Origin: Chitinophagales bacterium
GTDB taxonomy: Bacteria > Bacteroidota > Bacteroidia > Chitinophagales > Saprospiraceae
DNA: 8,291 nt
Direction: 5' to 3'
Assembly: GCA_013297575.1 (NCBI GenBank)
Contig: JAAFHO010000223.1
Coordinates: 1-8,291, forward strand
Shown: in pieces, positions 6,719-8,291 of the stretch
Layout of the letters: each line of letters starts with the position of its first letter
Position numbering within the stretch: position 1 is the stretch's first letter
Notes under the pieces: generated by a model
The model's input: the letters and a program-made list of their open reading frames with translations, nothing else
What the model was told of the DNA's origin: nothing
Database searches by the model: none
Program-made: the position numbers and the translations under genes

Positions 6719-7930
6719 ATGGCAGCCACTTTTTTATGCGTTTCCAGTTACTTCAAAGGAAACGATTTTTTGCGCGGCATGAAATCAACAGGCGCAACTG
6801 TTTATTTGGTCACTTCCAAAAAACTGGAAGATAAACCATGGGCGCGGGAGGCACTAGACGATATATTTTATGTGGAGCAAGGCCCGAACAACGAGTGGAA
6901 CATGCCCGATGTCATAAGTGGTTTGGCTTGGCTGATGCGCGATAAAAAAATAGACCGTATTGTAGCCCTTGATGATTTTGATGTGGAAAAAGGTGCTCAT
7001 CTGCGCGAACATTTCCGGATTCCGGGTATGGGCGAAACAACTTGCCGCCATTTTCGCGATAAATTGGCCATGCGTTTCAAAGCACAAGATGCAGGCATCA
7101 ATGTACCTGCATTTACCAGCCTCTTCAATAATGACGATATTCGTGCGTACGTTGCCAAAGTACCCGCACCTTGGATCGTAAAGCCGCGCGGACAAGCGTC
7201 GGCTACAGGGATGAAGAAGATTTATAGCGAAATAGAACTTTGGGAGCACTTAGATAAATTGGGTGGCGACCGACATAATTACCTCGTGGAGCAGTTCAAA
7301 CCGGGCGATGTATTCCACGTGGATGCCCTTTCTCTGGATGGCAAACTGATTTTCTGTCGCGTATCACAATACCTTTCCACCCCTTTTGAAGTGGCGCATG
7401 GCGGTGGTATTTTCCGCAGCGCGGTATCTGTTTTTGGTGGCCCCGATGATAAAGCACTTCAAGCCATGACGTCCGATGTGATGCAGGCCTTTGGGATGCA
7501 ATACAGTGCCAGCCACACCGAATTTATCAAAAACAAAGAGGACGGTAAGTTTTATTTTCTCGAAACGGCCTCGCGTGTAGGCGGAGCGCACTTGGCCGAA
7601 ATGGTCGATTATTCTTCGGGTATTAATCTTTGGTACGAATGGGCGCGCTTGGAATACGCAGTGGCAACAGGCGGTAAATACACTTTACCAAAAGCGCGTA
7701 AAGACTATGCAGGTATCATCGTTTCGCTGGCGCGCCAAGAATGGCCCGATGTATCTCAGTTTCAAGATCCCGAAATTGCATGGCGCATGACGGGTATGAA
7801 TCACCATGTGGGGCTTATTGTGCAATCACCTAAACGCGAACGGGTATTGGAATTATTGGACGATTATGCCATACGGGTAGCGAGGGATTACCATGCAAGC
7901 GCACCTGCGCCAGAAAAGCCTACGAATTAG
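6719..7930 (+). CDS. ATP-grasp superfamily ligase, substrate unknown
   Basis: This 403-residue protein shows three parts: an N-terminal Rossmann-like pre-ATP-grasp region (about 1-105), the ATP-grasp core (about 106-310) and a C-terminal extension to 403. Visible core motifs are WIVKPRG with nucleotide-binding Lys155, VEQFKPGDVFHVDALS in the hinge and lid area, and two metal-site glutamates, Glu268 in HTEF and Glu282 in FLETASRVGGAH. The usual EiNxR motif appears as ETASR, so the metal-binding Asn is replaced by Ala while Arg286 is kept; I believe related families show similar replacements. By family knowledge it forms a C-N or similar bond via an acyl-phosphate using ATP. The acid and amine cannot be read from the sequence, and no pathway gene is adjacent. 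ATG 6719 is preferred over an in-frame TTG at 6680, which lies inside the -7 box. No transmembrane segment or signal peptide is seen. Confidence 0.85.
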   Translation: MAATFLCVSSYFKGNDFLRGMKSTGATVYLVTSKKLEDKPWAREALDDIFYVEQGPNNEWNMPDVISGLAWLMRDKKIDRIVALDDFDVEKGAHLREHFRIPGMGETTCRHFRDKLAMRFKAQDAGINVPAFTSLFNNDDIRAYVAKVPAPWIVKPRGQASATGMKKIYSEIELWEHLDKLGGDRHNYLVEQFKPGDVFHVDALSLDGKLIFCRVSQYLSTPFEVAHGGGIFRSAVSVFGGPDDKALQAMTSDVMQAFGMQYSASHTEFIKNKEDGKFYFLETASRVGGAHLAEMVDYSSGINLWYEWARLEYAVATGGKYTLPKARKDYAGIIVSLARQEWPDVSQFQDPEIAWRMTGMNHHVGLIVQSPKRERVLELLDDYAIRVARDYHASAPAPEKPTN

Positions 7931-8255
7931 GGGTAGTGCTCCAATTCCGAGTCTTGGCCGGAGTTTTGCGATGATTCACGCTGCACTTTCCTCCCAAGAG
8001 ATTTCGGTATCCTCAGCACTGTGGCAACCTATCAAACGCCCATAAAGGACGTGCTTTGGCTATAGTTCGGACTGACCTGACACCCTCACCAACCCGATGC
8101 GCCGATAGTGCGCCGGAAAAGTTGGGAGGGCTGGACACGTTAAATAAAGGCACTAATATGCAAGACCGATCCGATGCCACTGGTCGAGCATCTAAAACGA
8201 TTAAACTGGCTCATGCGCGATGAAATAAATATGGTAGTATTACCTCGTTCCACGC
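7931..8255. other. GC-rich stretch without a recognisable gene
   Basis: These 325 bases have no convincing open frame. Two short open runs exist at the start: 7932-8045 in one frame (with ATG 7971) and 7937-8062 in another; neither product is recognisable. The first 200 bases are about 55% G+C by count, above the genes around it and far above the AT-rich intergenic regions at 1261-1504 and 6021-6370. Small repeats include tandem CTGAC (8071-8080) and GCGC pairs near 8100-8113. It could be decayed coding sequence, an unknown structured RNA or foreign DNA. I found no match to tRNA, tmRNA, SRP RNA or RNase P RNA. Confidence 0.6.
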
Positions 8256-8263
8256 TAACTTTG
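8256..8263 (+). promoter_or_regulatory. Putative -7 box, 4 bases before an ATG
   Basis: TAACTTTG matches TAnnTTTG exactly and is followed by CGCC and then ATG 8268. The spacing of 4 bases to the ATG equals that at the kinase gene (4312-4324), which raises trust in both. No good -33 box is visible. Confidence 0.4.
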
Positions 8264-8267
8264 CGCC

Positions 8268-8291
8268 ATGTACAATTTGCTCCAAGCCATC
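8268..8291 (+). CDS. Possible gene start, truncated by window end
   Basis: Only eight codons are visible, reading MYNLLQAI. The case rests on the exact -7 box just upstream and the promoter-to-ATG spacing shared with the kinase gene. An LLQAI N-terminus occurs, for example, in undecaprenyl-diphosphatases (UppP), but eight residues cannot support an assignment. The frame differs from the open stretch starting at 8174, so at most one of the two is a real gene here. Confidence 0.35.

Larger units (their letters stand above)
8174..8291 (+). pseudogene. Possible decayed fragment similar to the upstream ATP-grasp N-terminus
   Basis: The frame is open from 8144 to the window end, with ATG 8174. Its product reads MPLVEHLKRLNWLMRDE and goes on to VVLPRS and LRHVQFAP. 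The ATP-grasp protein has, in the same order, MPDV (62-65), LAWLMRD (69-75), IVAL and LREHFRIPG (95-103). The DNA 8207-8221 matches 6929-6943 at 14 of 15 bases, in the same reading frame. Gaps of two codons and about four codons are needed, and nothing upstream of 8144 aligns. It may be a relic of a duplication, the start of a divergent paralog, or chance. It conflicts with the gene start proposed at 8268. Confidence 0.25.

Noticed and set aside
7985..7995. Minus-strand GGGAGGAAAGT recalling the RNase P RNA P4 region
   Set aside because: The following bases do not match and no other conserved RNase P segment is present downstream.
8057..8084. Minus-strand sequence AGGTCAGTCCG recalling the SRP RNA core
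   Set aside because: The GGAAG tetraloop region and the facing GCAG strand are absent, so it is not an SRP RNA.

Overview
The window looks like a piece of a Bacteroidota chromosome, probably from the Saprospiria/Chitinophagia/Cytophagia side of the phylum. The evidence is a C-terminal type B sorting domain of the type IX secretion system (T9SS), a LytS-type kinase paired with a LytTR regulator, a ParE of the Bacteroidota type, recurrent promoter boxes of the form TAnnTTTG, and start codons without recognisable Shine-Dalgarno sequences. Every convincing gene is on the + strand. I see no phage, CRISPR, tRNA, rRNA or complete insertion sequence.

Layout. Bases 1-1137 hold the C-terminal part of topoisomerase IV subunit B (parE), closed by a strong, possibly bidirectional terminator (1211-1260). 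A promoter and a leader with an inverted repeat precede a 918-residue secreted multidomain protein (1505-4261) with a signal peptide, an N-terminal HNRAGEI-type region, Ig-like and fibronectin III-like modules and a T9SS type B sorting domain. A LytS/YehU-type membrane histidine kinase (4324-5325) and a LytTR response regulator (5322-6020) follow, overlapping by 4 bases as one two-component unit. Next comes a 64-residue cold-shock protein (6371-6565) with a leader of about 190 bases and its own promoter and terminator, then a 403-residue ATP-grasp enzyme of unknown substrate (6719-7930).

The last 360 bases are the least explained. From 7931 to about 8255 there is no recognisable gene. The first 200 bases of this stretch are about 55% G+C, whereas the other intergenic regions are visibly AT-rich. 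Near its end a short open stretch resembles an N-terminal segment of the neighbouring ATP-grasp protein, which may be a decayed copy. A TAACTTTG box and an ATG at 8268 may start another gene that runs off the window.

How the genes work together. Only the kinase/regulator pair is clearly a functional unit. The secreted protein lies just upstream in the same direction but seems to be transcribed separately, so any link is inference. I found no clear new multi-gene system. The best candidates for a second look are the uncharacterised ATP-grasp enzyme with the GC-rich region behind it, the structured leaders, and two promoter boxes placed exactly 4 bases before an ATG, which suggest leaderless mRNAs.
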